Part shown: positions 1-7,843 of the stretch, piece by piece
Numbering within the stretch: position 1 is the stretch's first letter
Layout of the letters: every line of letters begins with the position of its first letter
Notes under the pieces: generated by a model
What the model was told of the DNA's origin: nothing
What the model saw: only the letters and a program-made list of their open reading frames with translations
Databases searched by the model: none
NCBI RefSeq assembly: GCF_004551525.1
Contig: NZ_SATR01000004.1
Location: 62,001 to 126,000, forward strand
Direction: 5' to 3'
DNA from: Vibrio ouci
GTDB lineage: Bacteria > Pseudomonadota > Gammaproteobacteria > Enterobacterales > Vibrionaceae
DNA length: 64,000 bases
Position numbers and translations under genes: made by a program

Positions 1-1238
1 CCCAGCGCAATAACCAACGCACCTAGCGAGATACGCTGCAGATCGATGGCAAAGTACTTCATGAAGATAAAGGTACCCAGTACCGTCAACAGAAGAATCA
101 AACCAATCAACAGACCAGAGCGTAAGCCCATAAAGAACAGCAGAACAATGATTACAATCGCAACCGCCTGGCCTAGACTGACAACAAAGCCGCTAACGGA
201 TTTATCCACCTCTTTTGGCTGGCTGTAGATTTCAGAAATATCAACGCCAACAGGTTGTTGGAACTTCAATTCTGCTAAGCGGCGGTCAAAGCGCTTGCCT
301 ACCTCAACCACGTTGACTCCTTGGGCGAATGAAACCCCTAGGTTCAGCGCAAGGTCACCATTGAATGTGATGATGTTGGTCGGCACTTCAACATAGCCGC
401 GCTTAATCTCCGCAACGTCTTTCAAGTAAATGAGGCCCTGAGCACCACTTTCAGTAATGATCAAATCACCTAACTGGTCGACATTTTGGAACTCACCGGT
501 TGGATGAATACGAACATATTCGTCACCAATTCGAATGGCGCCGGCATCAGAGACCACGTTCTGGGTCGAGAGTAAATTAAATACGGTATTTGGCGAGAGG
601 CCTAAGCTACTTAGGCGCTTCATCGACACCTCGATAAAGACTTGCTCTTGCTGCTGACCCGACACCGAGACTTTACTCACCCCATCAATCAGCTCTAGCT
701 CACGCCTCAAATAATCCACATAATCAAGCAGCTCTTTATAGCTATAACCATCACCTGTTACCGCTAATAAGATCCCGTAAACATCACCGAAATCATCGAT
801 AACCTGAGGATCGTTCACCCCAGGCGGCAATTGCCCTTTCAAGTCATTAACTTTACGACGCAGTTCATCCCAGATCTGAGGTAAGTCATCAGGACCATAG
901 TTATTTTTCATGGTCACGGTGATCTGAGATAACCCACGGCTTGAAATGGAGTTCACTTCGTCAACATAGGTTAGCTGCTGAATCGCTTTCTCAAGTGGGT
1001 AAGTCACCTCTTCTTCCACTTGCTGAGGCGTTGCACCTGGGTAAGAAGTCACCACCATGGCATCTTTAATGGTAAACGCCGGATCTTCTAATCGGCCTAA
1101 GCCAAAGAAAGCAGCGGCACCGCCAATAAGAAAGATCAGTGAGATCATCCAACTGATTACGCGATTGCGAATAAAATACGCCGCGATCCCTGTGATATCG
1201 TCATCGCTTTGAGGCGAGTTCACTTTGTTATCACTCAT
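1..1238 (-). CDS. RND efflux pump permease, N-terminal part (VexK-like), cut by window edge
   Basis: Inner-membrane proton-driven pump subunit of the RND (AcrB/MexF-type) superfamily. About 412 N-terminal codons are present and the C-terminus lies outside the window. The reading frame starts at ATG 1238 with MSDNKVNSPQ, followed by a first membrane segment (RNRVISWMISLIFLIGG), then a porter-domain stretch (EDPAFTIKDAMVVTSYPGAT and the following region with GLSPNTVFNLL), and a second hydrophobic block near residue 350 (VSLGQAVAIVIIVLLFFMGL). The start codon overlaps the end of the upstream adaptor gene by 8 bases, so the two are translationally coupled. With two adaptor lipoproteins upstream and pspC beyond them, the order matches the VexIJK locus of V. 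cholerae as I recall it. Substrates cannot be read from the sequence. Confidence 0.92.
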   Translation of the reverse strand, partial: MSDNKVNSPQSDDDITGIAAYFIRNRVISWMISLIFLIGGAAAFFGLGRLEDPAFTIKDAMVVTSYPGATPQQVEEEVTYPLEKAIQQLTYVDEVNSISSRGLSQITVTMKNNYGPDDLPQIWDELRRKVNDLKGQLPPGVNDPQVIDDFGDVYGILLAVTGDGYSYKELLDYVDYLRRELELIDGVSKVSVSGQQQEQVFIEVSMKRLSSLGLSPNTVFNLLSTQNVVSDAGAIRIGDEYVRIHPTGEFQNVDQLGDLIITESGAQGLIYLKDVAEIKRGYVEVPTNIITFNGDLALNLGVSFAQGVNVVEVGKRFDRRLAELKFQQPVGVDISEIYSQPKEVDKSVSGFVVSLGQAVAIVIIVLLFFMGLRSGLLIGLILLLTVLGTFIFMKYFAIDLQRISLGALVIAL

Positions 1239-2319
1239 TACCAGCCTCCTGCTCGATCACTTCAACTTCTAGTCCTTCGGTTAATCGCGACACACCCGCA
1301 ATCACAACGACTTGCTCATTGGTCAAACCTTCTAAAATCTGCACGGCATCTTTACTCGCTTTACCTGTTTTCACTAATTGCTTAGTTACCGTGTTATCTG
1401 AGTTGAGAGTCCAAACGTATTTATTATCTCGCCCAAGTTCATCACCATCGCCATTGAAGATCGCTTCAATCGGAATTCGTACCCCCGCATTGAGGTCAAG
1501 GCCAATGTCTTCACCTTTTGATGTCACCGATACCGCCATACCATCAAGGATGTATTCATTTTCTGGCATTGGCAGTGATAACGTCACGGTAAAGGTCCCA
1601 GTAGCAGGATCTGGCTCTGTGGTGAATTCCTTAATTCGCGCGCTGTATTCATTGCCACTCGGGACCTTCACATACGCGTTAACCTTCTCAAGTGCCGTTT
1701 GGCTTGGTTGATTCACGTATAAACGGTCAGGTAGCTGAATCAATACTTCAACGTCTTCGACACTATGAATATTCACCACTTGCTGGCCCACTTGAATATT
1801 CTCAAACTGATCGGCACTGACGCGGGAAATAATTCCGTCAACGGGGGCTTTTAGCTTGGTAAACGACAGGCGTAGCTTTGATAACTCCAGCTCTGCATAA
1901 GCTATCTGTCTGTTAGCGGCAATTTCATCAAATTGAGATTTCGCCAGCAGCCCTTTTTCAACTAGAGGTTTCGAACGCTTGTACTGACTATTAACAACGC
2001 TATAGCGAGCGGTGGCATTATCTACATCCAATTGATAGTCGGTTGGATCCAACTCGGCAATCAAATCGCCTTTTTTAAGCTGGTCACCCTCTTTGACATA
2101 GATCTTGCTGATTTCCCCTGCAACGCGGAAACTCAAATGTGAACGTTCTGCCGCGTTCGCTACCGCAGGAAAATAGAGTCGGTCTTCTTGCACATCACTA
2201 CCGGAAAGTTCAAACACCTTCACTTTAGGCGCACCAAAATCAACATACTGTTGTTCACCGCCACAGCCAGCCAAAAGCGCTGCCGTCGACAATGCGCATA
2301 GATTTATCCATTGCTTCAT
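1231..2319 (-). CDS. RND periplasmic adaptor lipoprotein, second of the operon (VexJ-like)
   Basis: HlyD/AcrA-family membrane fusion protein linking the inner-membrane RND pump to an outer-membrane channel. The chosen start gives a 362-residue protein with a short signal (MKQWINLCALSTAALLAGC) ending in a lipobox LLAG-C, so it should be a lipoprotein. A GAGG ribosome site lies 7 bases upstream. The longer frame to 2409 overlaps the previous gene by 89 bases and adds no signal-like sequence, so I rejected it. The body has the usual adaptor layout: a biotinyl-lipoyl-like segment (SFRVAGEISKIYVKEGDQLKKGD), a helical hairpin, a second lipoyl half (LKAPVDGIISRV) and a beta-barrel. One base separates it from the upstream adaptor and it overlaps the permease by 8 bases. 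Confidence 0.9.
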   Translation of the reverse strand: MKQWINLCALSTAALLAGCGGEQQYVDFGAPKVKVFELSGSDVQEDRLYFPAVANAAERSHLSFRVAGEISKIYVKEGDQLKKGDLIAELDPTDYQLDVDNATARYSVVNSQYKRSKPLVEKGLLAKSQFDEIAANRQIAYAELELSKLRLSFTKLKAPVDGIISRVSADQFENIQVGQQVVNIHSVEDVEVLIQLPDRLYVNQPSQTALEKVNAYVKVPSGNEYSARIKEFTTEPDPATGTFTVTLSLPMPENEYILDGMAVSVTSKGEDIGLDLNAGVRIPIEAIFNGDGDELGRDNKYVWTLNSDNTVTKQLVKTGKASKDAVQILEGLTNEQVVVIAGVSRLTEGLEVEVIEQEAGNE

Positions 2320-2320
2320 C

Positions 2321-3352
2321 TTATAGGCCTCGCTCTTTAACCCATTCACGAACCTTAATTCCCGGTTCGATCCCTGCCACACCAGAAGTAATGATCTGGT
2401 CACCTTCATTTAAGCCGCTTTCAACTTGGCGCTTGTCATTGAGCTCGACTTGAGCCTTAGCGACAATACCTTGTTCATCAACGCGCCATACGTACATTTG
2501 GCCATTTTCATCCATCAGCGCCGACTCTGGTATTCTCGTTGCACCGGTTGATTCAACCGCAACATGAACTGCTCCAGCCATGCCCGGTAAAATACCGACA
2601 TCACTTGGCCTTTCCATCACCATGGTCACCTTATACGAGCCCGTTTTAGGATCCGCTTCAGTGTCGACTTCTTGGAAAATTAATTCGTATTGATTTTGTG
2701 GAAAGGCATCAAACGTCATGGTCGCGGCTAAGTTCACGCCACTGGCAAATCGATTCAACAAATGATCCGGCAGTTGAAAGATCACCTTCATCAGTTGGTT
2801 AGTTTGAATGTTCATTACACCTTGTTTCGCTGCAATGTACTCATGGGTTTCGGCAGGAATAAGAGAGATGGTTCCCTCATAAGGAGCAACAAGCTGTGTG
2901 TAGCGTAGATTAGCTTTCGCTTGCTCTAACGTTGCTTTGGCTGAGTTATGATTCGCTTTCGCTTGGTCAAAGTCTTGTTCAGAGACGACTTTATCTTTAC
3001 GTAGCTTTTTATAACGCTGATATTGAACATCCGCTAAACGAAATTGCGCTTCGGCCTGTTTAGCCAACAAGGTGTATTCGTCTGGGTTTAAGGATGCGAG
3101 GACATCGCCTTTTTTAACGGGCTGTCCAGCTAATACATCTATCGATTGCATTTGGCCAGGTACGCGGAATGCGAGGACAGCTTTATCGCCAGCTTCAGAA
3201 GTTGCAGGAAAAGTTCGTTCAAACTGGGCATTGCCAACGGAAACTGTAAATAATTTTGCGGGCCTAGAATCAGGCTCAGGAACAGGTGGAAGCTCCTTGC
3301 CACAGCCACTCAAAGCGGCCGTTATTGCAAGAAGCAAAACAGATTTATGCAT
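2321..3352 (-). CDS. RND periplasmic adaptor lipoprotein, first of the operon (VexI-like)
   Basis: First gene of the efflux operon, encoding a HlyD-family adaptor of 343 residues. It starts at ATG 3352 (MHKSVLLLAITAALSGC), with a lipobox LSG-C and a GGA ribosome site about 9 bases upstream. An in-frame TTG at 3358 is too close to that site to be preferred. The body has lipoyl-domain sequence (AFRVPGQMQSIDVLAGQPVKKGD), a coiled-coil stretch (residues about 100-150, rich in A, K, Q, E) and the return strand LVAPYEGTISLI. It is a paralogue of the next gene rather than a duplicate. Two tandem adaptors before one RND permease is a known but less common arrangement. Inverted repeats in the promoter region suggest local repression. 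Confidence 0.9.
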   Translation of the reverse strand: MHKSVLLLAITAALSGCGKELPPVPEPDSRPAKLFTVSVGNAQFERTFPATSEAGDKAVLAFRVPGQMQSIDVLAGQPVKKGDVLASLNPDEYTLLAKQAEAQFRLADVQYQRYKKLRKDKVVSEQDFDQAKANHNSAKATLEQAKANLRYTQLVAPYEGTISLIPAETHEYIAAKQGVMNIQTNQLMKVIFQLPDHLLNRFASGVNLAATMTFDAFPQNQYELIFQEVDTEADPKTGSYKVTMVMERPSDVGILPGMAGAVHVAVESTGATRIPESALMDENGQMYVWRVDEQGIVAKAQVELNDKRQVESGLNEGDQIITSGVAGIEPGIKVREWVKERGL

Positions 3353-3365
3353 AGTCAATCATCCA

Positions 3366-3386
3366 TTTGTATCTATTAGGTACAAA
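3366..3386. promoter_or_regulatory. Inverted repeat just upstream of the efflux operon start
   Basis: Two 9-base arms, TTTGTATCT and AGGTACAAA, are separated by 3 bases and match with one mismatch. The repeat lies 14 bases before the start codon of the first adaptor gene, in the 5' untranslated region or at the transcription start. The position and size fit a TetR-type operator, but no regulator gene is present beside it, so this is inference. Confidence 0.35.
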
Positions 3387-3426
3387 GATAGATGAATGCT
3401 AACGTGACTTCCATAGCGATGGCAGT

Positions 3427-3451
3427 AAATTATTATGAAAATTAATAATTT
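3427..3451. promoter_or_regulatory. Perfect 9-bp inverted repeat in efflux operon promoter region
   Basis: AAATTATTA and TAATAATTT flank a 7-base spacer with no mismatch. A second short palindrome, GCGAC-AAT-GTCGC, sits at 3463-3475. Both lie in the gap between the efflux operon and the psp terminator, where the efflux promoter must be. They could be operator half-sites. The AT-rich composition makes chance similarity possible. Confidence 0.35.
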
Positions 3452-3499
3452 GCTTGTGTATGGCGACAATGTCGCAAAAGCGAACAAAGAATAATTATG

Positions 3500-3525
3500 A
3501 AAAAAGCACTCTAAGCATAGAGTGC
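3500..3525 (-). terminator. Rho-independent terminator of the psp operon
   Basis: On the minus strand a 7-bp stem (GCACTCT/AGAGTGC, 6-base loop) is followed by a run of T. It lies 15 bases after the pspC stop codon. Confidence 0.8.
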
Positions 3526-3539
3526 CTTAAAAAGTGGAG

Positions 3540-3929
3540 TTACAGCGATTTAAACTCTCGATCGACTTTAAATGCATCTGAGGTCACATAGGCCTCTAGG
3601 TTGCGTACCTGCGTTTCTAGCTGAGAGAAATCTTTTTCTATTGTGTTTAGCAATAGCTCTGGTGTCTGGCCTTGCTTCCACGGTTTATTTTTCAGCTTGT
3701 GCTCTTGCTCTGCTTTCATCGCTTCGACATAATTTTTCGGCTGCTTTTCAATCATGAGCGTCATTGCGATATAAGCGAGCAATACTAGGAAGCTCCCTCC
3801 TAATAGCGCCGCAGAAATCACTAGGATTCTCACTAGCCACACTTCTAATGAAAAGTAGTTAGCAAGACCAGCACAAACCCCGGTGATCTTGCCATTGACC
3901 GTATCTCTATAAAGCTCTCGTTTAGTCAT
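3540..3929 (-). CDS. pspC: Phage shock protein C
   Basis: Inner-membrane member of the phage-shock system. With PspB it senses envelope stress and releases PspF from PspA. The 129-residue protein starts at ATG 3929 (MTKRELYRDTVNGKITGVC). It has the PspC-domain signature (KITGVCAGLANYF) at residues about 12-25, one hydrophobic segment at about 30-60 (LVRILVISAALLGGSFLVLLAY), and a charged C-terminal tail predicted to be coiled coil (EKDFSQLETQVRNLEAYV). An upstream in-frame ATG at 3962 would overlap pspB by 41 bases. The chosen start overlaps pspB by 8 bases, the usual coupling in this operon. Confidence 0.95.
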   Translation of the reverse strand: MTKRELYRDTVNGKITGVCAGLANYFSLEVWLVRILVISAALLGGSFLVLLAYIAMTLMIEKQPKNYVEAMKAEQEHKLKNKPWKQGQTPELLLNTIEKDFSQLETQVRNLEAYVTSDAFKVDREFKSL

Positions 3930-4155
3930 AACGGCGTCTCCAACTTGGCGACTCCGCATCAAGAATTCGCTCTAAGGTATCAACACGCTTTTGCATGTTT
4001 TCTGCTTTCTCAGATAGTGACTCTAGACGCTGCAAGTCTTCTTGCGATAACCCAGTACTGGCATTCTTTTTACTTCTGTAATGCAAAAACAGCCATAACG
4101 GGGCAACGAAAATGAGAAAGACAATTAACGGACCAGCGATTAGAAATGACGACAT
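3922..4155 (-). CDS. pspB: Phage shock protein B
   Basis: Small inner-membrane partner of PspC in the phage-shock response. It has 77 residues, close to the family norm of about 75. There is an N-terminal transmembrane helix (residues 4-26, LIAGPLIVFLIFVAPLWLFL), a basic stop-transfer HYRSKK, and an amphipathic heptad-like region (LQRLESLSEKAENMQKRVDTLERIL). It ends with SWRRRYD, resembling the C-terminus of other PspB proteins. It is middle gene of pspABC, 77 bases after pspA and overlapping pspC by 8. Confidence 0.95.
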   Translation of the reverse strand: MSSFLIAGPLIVFLIFVAPLWLFLHYRSKKNASTGLSQEDLQRLESLSEKAENMQKRVDTLERILDAESPSWRRRYD

Positions 4156-4232
4156 ATATAACTCCTTAAATGGGGAAGATGAGTGGGCTTAGCACCCATC
4201 TACCTAGCTAACCTAACAAAAACAAACAGGAA

Positions 4233-4901
4233 TTACTTTTTATCTTCCATTTGCTGCTTCAATTTCTCTAGCTCTTTTTCAATCTCATCTTGCGCTTGAA
4301 GCTCGGCAAATTCCTGATCAAGAGATTTTGCATTGCCAGTTTTTGCGTACAAGTCGGCTTCCGCTTCCATTTCATCAATCTTACGTGAGTACTGCTCAAA
4401 CTTAGCCATAGCTTCGCTTGTTCTTGCCGTGTGGAGATGCTTTTGCACGTCACGACGGTTTGATGCAGTTTGGCTACGAATTGCTAATGCTTGTTGCTTG
4501 GCGCGAGTCTCAGTAATCTTGGTTTCTAACTTACCAATCTCGCCAGTTAGCTTTTCAATGGTTTCTTCTACTAAAGTTTGCTCAGTGTGAAGGCCTTTAA
4601 GCATATCTTGTAGCTTTTGCTTTTCAATCAGTGCGGCGCGAGCTAAATCTTCACGCTGTTTCGCCAACGCTAATGTTGCCTTGTTTTGCCACTCTTCAAT
4701 GGTCGCTTCAATAGATTCTACTTTACGTGCTAGCTCTTTTTTATCCGCAATGGCTTTTGCAGAATTAGTACGCACTTCTACCAGTGTGTCTTCCATTTCT
4801 TGGATGATGAGACGAATCATCTTTTCTGGATCTTCAGCTTTATCTAATAGAGCACTGATGTTTGAATTAACGATGTCTGCAAATCGAGAGAAAATACCCA
4901 T
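4233..4901 (-). CDS. pspA: Phage shock protein A
   Basis: Peripheral membrane ESCRT-III/Vipp1-family protein. It binds and inhibits the activator PspF in unstressed cells and assembles on damaged inner membrane to limit proton leakage. It has 222 residues, the family's usual length. It opens with the conserved amphipathic helix MGIFSRFADIVNSNISALLDKAEDPEKM and continues as almost uninterrupted coiled coil to the C-terminus (EKELEKLKQQMEDKK). It is the first gene of the pspABC operon and lies divergent from pspF, with the sigma-54 promoter in between. Confidence 0.97.
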   Translation of the reverse strand: MGIFSRFADIVNSNISALLDKAEDPEKMIRLIIQEMEDTLVEVRTNSAKAIADKKELARKVESIEATIEEWQNKATLALAKQREDLARAALIEKQKLQDMLKGLHTEQTLVEETIEKLTGEIGKLETKITETRAKQQALAIRSQTASNRRDVQKHLHTARTSEAMAKFEQYSRKIDEMEAEADLYAKTGNAKSLDQEFAELQAQDEIEKELEKLKQQMEDKK

Positions 4902-4990
4902 AGCGAGGCTCCTTATGTTGATAATATTGGAACACAGTCAACTGTACTCCGTATAAATTCGTTTAGTGTTACCTAATGCTATGTAATATT

Positions 4991-5005
4991 CCAATTAACG
5001 TGCCA
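4991..5005 (-). promoter_or_regulatory. Sigma-54 promoter of pspABC
   Basis: The minus strand reads TGGCACG-TTAA-TTGGA, a good match to the -24/-12 consensus TGGCACG-N4-TTGCA. The -24 GG and -12 block have the required spacing, and the only core change is TTGG for TTGC. It lies about 90 bases upstream of pspA, as expected for a PspF-dependent promoter. PspF and IHF sites should lie between it and pspF but I could not define them. Confidence 0.82.
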
Positions 5006-5113
5006 ACTTTTAAAACAATAAAAATCAAACACTTAACAAATAGCACATTGCAATCCTACGCTTCCTGTGATGAATTTAACCAACAGTAGGTAAATTTCGC
5101 CACGGAGTCAGTC

Positions 5114-6109
5114 ATGCAACAAAACTTGATTGGAGAGTCGCCCGCTTTCCTATCGGTACTGGATAAAGTATCTAAATTGGCAGCAATCGAACGCCCTGTA
5201 CTCATTATTGGTGAGCGCGGCACAGGTAAAGAACTGATTGCTCAGCGACTCCATTACTTATCCAAGCGCTGGGATCAGCCACTTATCTCGCTAAACTGCT
5301 CGACCTTAAGCGAAGGGTTGATTGACTCCGAATTATTTGGCCATGAACAAGGCTCATTTACTGGTTCAAAAGGTCGCCATAAAGGTCGCTTCGAGCGTGC
5401 AGAAAACGGCACCTTGTTTCTCGATGAACTCGCGACGGCGCCTTTACTGGTGCAAGAAAAATTACTTCGCGTGATTGAATACGGTCAATATGAACGTGTC
5501 GGTGGGCACCAACTGCTCAACGCCAATGTACGACTTGTCTGCGCCACCAATGCCGACTTGCCCCAAATGGCAGCACAGGGCGGTTTTCGCGCGGATTTAC
5601 TCGATCGACTGGCATTTGATGTGATTCACCTTCCGCCTCTTAGAGAGCGCCAAGAAGATATCTTGCTGCTCGCGGAATACTACGCCATCAAAATGTGTCG
5701 TGAACTCGGCTTTGAATACTTTGTTGGATTCACTTCGTCTGCAGAGCAAGACTTACTCGATTACCCATGGCCCGGCAACGTTCGCGAGCTAAAAAACGTC
5801 ATTGAGCGCGCCGTCTATCAACATGGTATGCAAGATACCCCAATCGACGAATTGGTCTTTGACCCTTTCCAATCAAGTTGGCAAGACCCCGCAGACGCAA
5901 ATAGCCAACCACCAGAACTAACCGCGGCACAATCATTTCAATTTCCACTCAGCTATAAGCAGTGGCAAGAAGACCAAGACCAACTCATACTTAAAGCAGC
6001 ATTGGTTCAGAGTCAGTACAACCAGAAGAAAGCGGCAGAGCTTTTGGAGCTGAGCTATCACCAATTGCGAGGGATGGTACGTAAGTACGACATCAGCAAC
6101 GACAGTTAA
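5114..6109 (+). CDS. pspF: Phage shock transcriptional activator PspF
   Basis: Sigma-54 enhancer-binding AAA+ activator of pspABC. It has 331 residues and, like all PspF proteins, lacks an N-terminal receiver domain because it is controlled by PspA binding. Visible motifs are Walker A GERGTGKE (residues 33-40), the L1 loop as GSFTGS in place of the usual GAFTGA, Walker B GTLFLDE, the R-finger region FRADLLDRL, and YPWPGNVREL before a C-terminal Fis-type HTH (NQKKAAELLELSYHQLRGMV). W53 corresponds to the tryptophan implicated in PspA contact. The gene is divergent from pspA and is followed by the sap operon, an arrangement shared with E. coli. Confidence 0.96.
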   Translation: MQQNLIGESPAFLSVLDKVSKLAAIERPVLIIGERGTGKELIAQRLHYLSKRWDQPLISLNCSTLSEGLIDSELFGHEQGSFTGSKGRHKGRFERAENGTLFLDELATAPLLVQEKLLRVIEYGQYERVGGHQLLNANVRLVCATNADLPQMAAQGGFRADLLDRLAFDVIHLPPLRERQEDILLLAEYYAIKMCRELGFEYFVGFTSSAEQDLLDYPWPGNVRELKNVIERAVYQHGMQDTPIDELVFDPFQSSWQDPADANSQPPELTAAQSFQFPLSYKQWQEDQDQLILKAALVQSQYNQKKAAELLELSYHQLRGMVRKYDISNDS

Positions 6110-6223
6110 CCCACCAAATTTGTGGTTTTACTATCGTTCCAAGCGGTAAATAGTGGTAAATTATTAGGATCTTAAGGCATAATGGCCAGTTCCATTGCGC
6201 TTTGTCTCAGACAAGTTCTTTCT

Positions 6224-7843
6224 ATGAAAGTATTCATACAGTTTACATTAGGTTTATTTAGTCTCGGTCTATTAGCAGGCTGTGGCGAAGAGATTGATCA
6301 TGACAAAATCCGTCAGAAGGGTTTTGTCTATTGTGGTCAAGGTGGACCAGATACGTTCAACCCTCAATTGGTTGATAGCGGTATCACACCTGAGACGCTC
6401 AGTCCTCAGCTATTCAATACATTGTTGACGTTAGACAATAAGACATATCAGCCAAAACCTAGCTTGGCGAGTTCGTGGCAAGTCAATCAACAAGGTACCG
6501 AGTACATTTTCGAGCTGCGTAAAAACGTTCAGTTTCAAACCACTGCTTGGTTTACCCCGTCTCGCGCAATGAATGCGGACGACGTCGTGTTCAGTTTCCG
6601 CCGCATCATCGACAGTACTAACCCATTCCACTATGTGGGCAGTGGTTTATACCCTTGGTTTAGTGGTATCGATTTTCAGAACTTGGTTGTGGATGTTGTT
6701 GCTCTGTCAAAACACAGAGTCAAATTCACTCTTAGTCGCCCTGATAATAGTTTCTTATCAAATATCGCCACCAGCCACGCAGTTATCCTCTCTAAAGAGT
6801 ACGCGGGGCAACTCGAAATAAGTGACGAAAAAGGCATGCTCGACAGTCACCCTGTTGGCACTGGGCCATTTTATCTCGCTGAATACCAAGTTAACGATTT
6901 GATTCGTCTAAAACGCCATAATGGTTACTGGGGTGGTTCACCGAAGATGGATCAAGTGGTGTTCGATATTTCGCAGCGCGGTACGGGTACCTTAGCCAAA
7001 TTACTGAGAAAAGAGTGTGATGTGCTCAACTCACCTCTTTCTAGCCAACTGCCGATTATCGAGAAGAATGAACACGTTGAGTTGACGGCAAAACCTGCGA
7101 TGAATATTTCTTTCGTGGCCGTAAATACTTCTCACCCTGCGCTCAATGATGCGCGGGTTCGCAAAGCTCTCAATTACGCTATCAACCGCCAGAACATCCT
7201 TGATTCGGTTTACTACGGAACGGGTAGTCAGGCCTATTCGGTACTGCCACCATCTTCTTGGGCGTACCATAAAGATGCGGTGCACATTCGCTATGATCGT
7301 AACTACGCTATCGCACTGCTTAGAGAAGCAGGTTACAGCAAAGGGCTAGAGCTGACGATGTCAGTCCCTCTCGAACCTAAAGCCTATAATCCAAGTCCAA
7401 GAAAGACAGCTGAGCTCATCCAAGCTAACCTTGCTGATGTGGGCATTAAGCTTAAGTTGATGACGGACGATCGTTTCGATCGTAGTAACCTCAGCGAAAA
7501 TACCTATATAGACCTTTATCTGACGGGCTGGAGCGCGCATACCGGCGATCCTGATAACTTTTTCAGACCGCTACTTTCGTGTGACTCGAAACGGGCTGGG
7601 CTGAACGTTTCAAGCTGGTGTAACCCAGATTTTGACTTCCTACTTGATCTTGCGCTAGAGGTCGACAAGCCCCGCTACAGACTCAACCTGTATAAACAAG
7701 CGCAAAACATCTTGAACGAAGAGTTCCCTGTCATCCCGCTCAACCACGGAATGCAGATGCAAGCTCACGATCGTTCTTTACAAGGATTTAAAGTGAGCCC
7801 ATTTAATGCTCAGCCGTTTGATACCGTCGAGAGGGTTCAGTAA
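6224..7843 (+). CDS. sapA: ABC peptide transporter substrate-binding lipoprotein SapA
   Basis: Periplasmic solute-binding subunit of the SapABCDF importer, a peptide-transport-type system linked to antimicrobial peptide resistance in enteric bacteria and Haemophilus. The SBP_bac_5 (OppA/DppA) fold is indicated by GTGPFYLAEY, RHNGYWGG and the C-terminal PVIPLNHG. The chosen ATG gives a compact lipoprotein signal (MKVFIQFTLGLFSLGLLAGC, lipobox LLAG-C) and 539 residues. An upstream ATG at 6182 has an AAGG ribosome site 4 bases before it and would add 14 residues, so the start is uncertain. The stop overlaps the sapB ATG by one base. Confidence 0.9.
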   Translation: MKVFIQFTLGLFSLGLLAGCGEEIDHDKIRQKGFVYCGQGGPDTFNPQLVDSGITPETLSPQLFNTLLTLDNKTYQPKPSLASSWQVNQQGTEYIFELRKNVQFQTTAWFTPSRAMNADDVVFSFRRIIDSTNPFHYVGSGLYPWFSGIDFQNLVVDVVALSKHRVKFTLSRPDNSFLSNIATSHAVILSKEYAGQLEISDEKGMLDSHPVGTGPFYLAEYQVNDLIRLKRHNGYWGGSPKMDQVVFDISQRGTGTLAKLLRKECDVLNSPLSSQLPIIEKNEHVELTAKPAMNISFVAVNTSHPALNDARVRKALNYAINRQNILDSVYYGTGSQAYSVLPPSSWAYHKDAVHIRYDRNYAIALLREAGYSKGLELTMSVPLEPKAYNPSPRKTAELIQANLADVGIKLKLMTDDRFDRSNLSENTYIDLYLTGWSAHTGDPDNFFRPLLSCDSKRAGLNVSSWCNPDFDFLLDLALEVDKPRYRLNLYKQAQNILNEEFPVIPLNHGMQMQAHDRSLQGFKVSPFNAQPFDTVERVQ

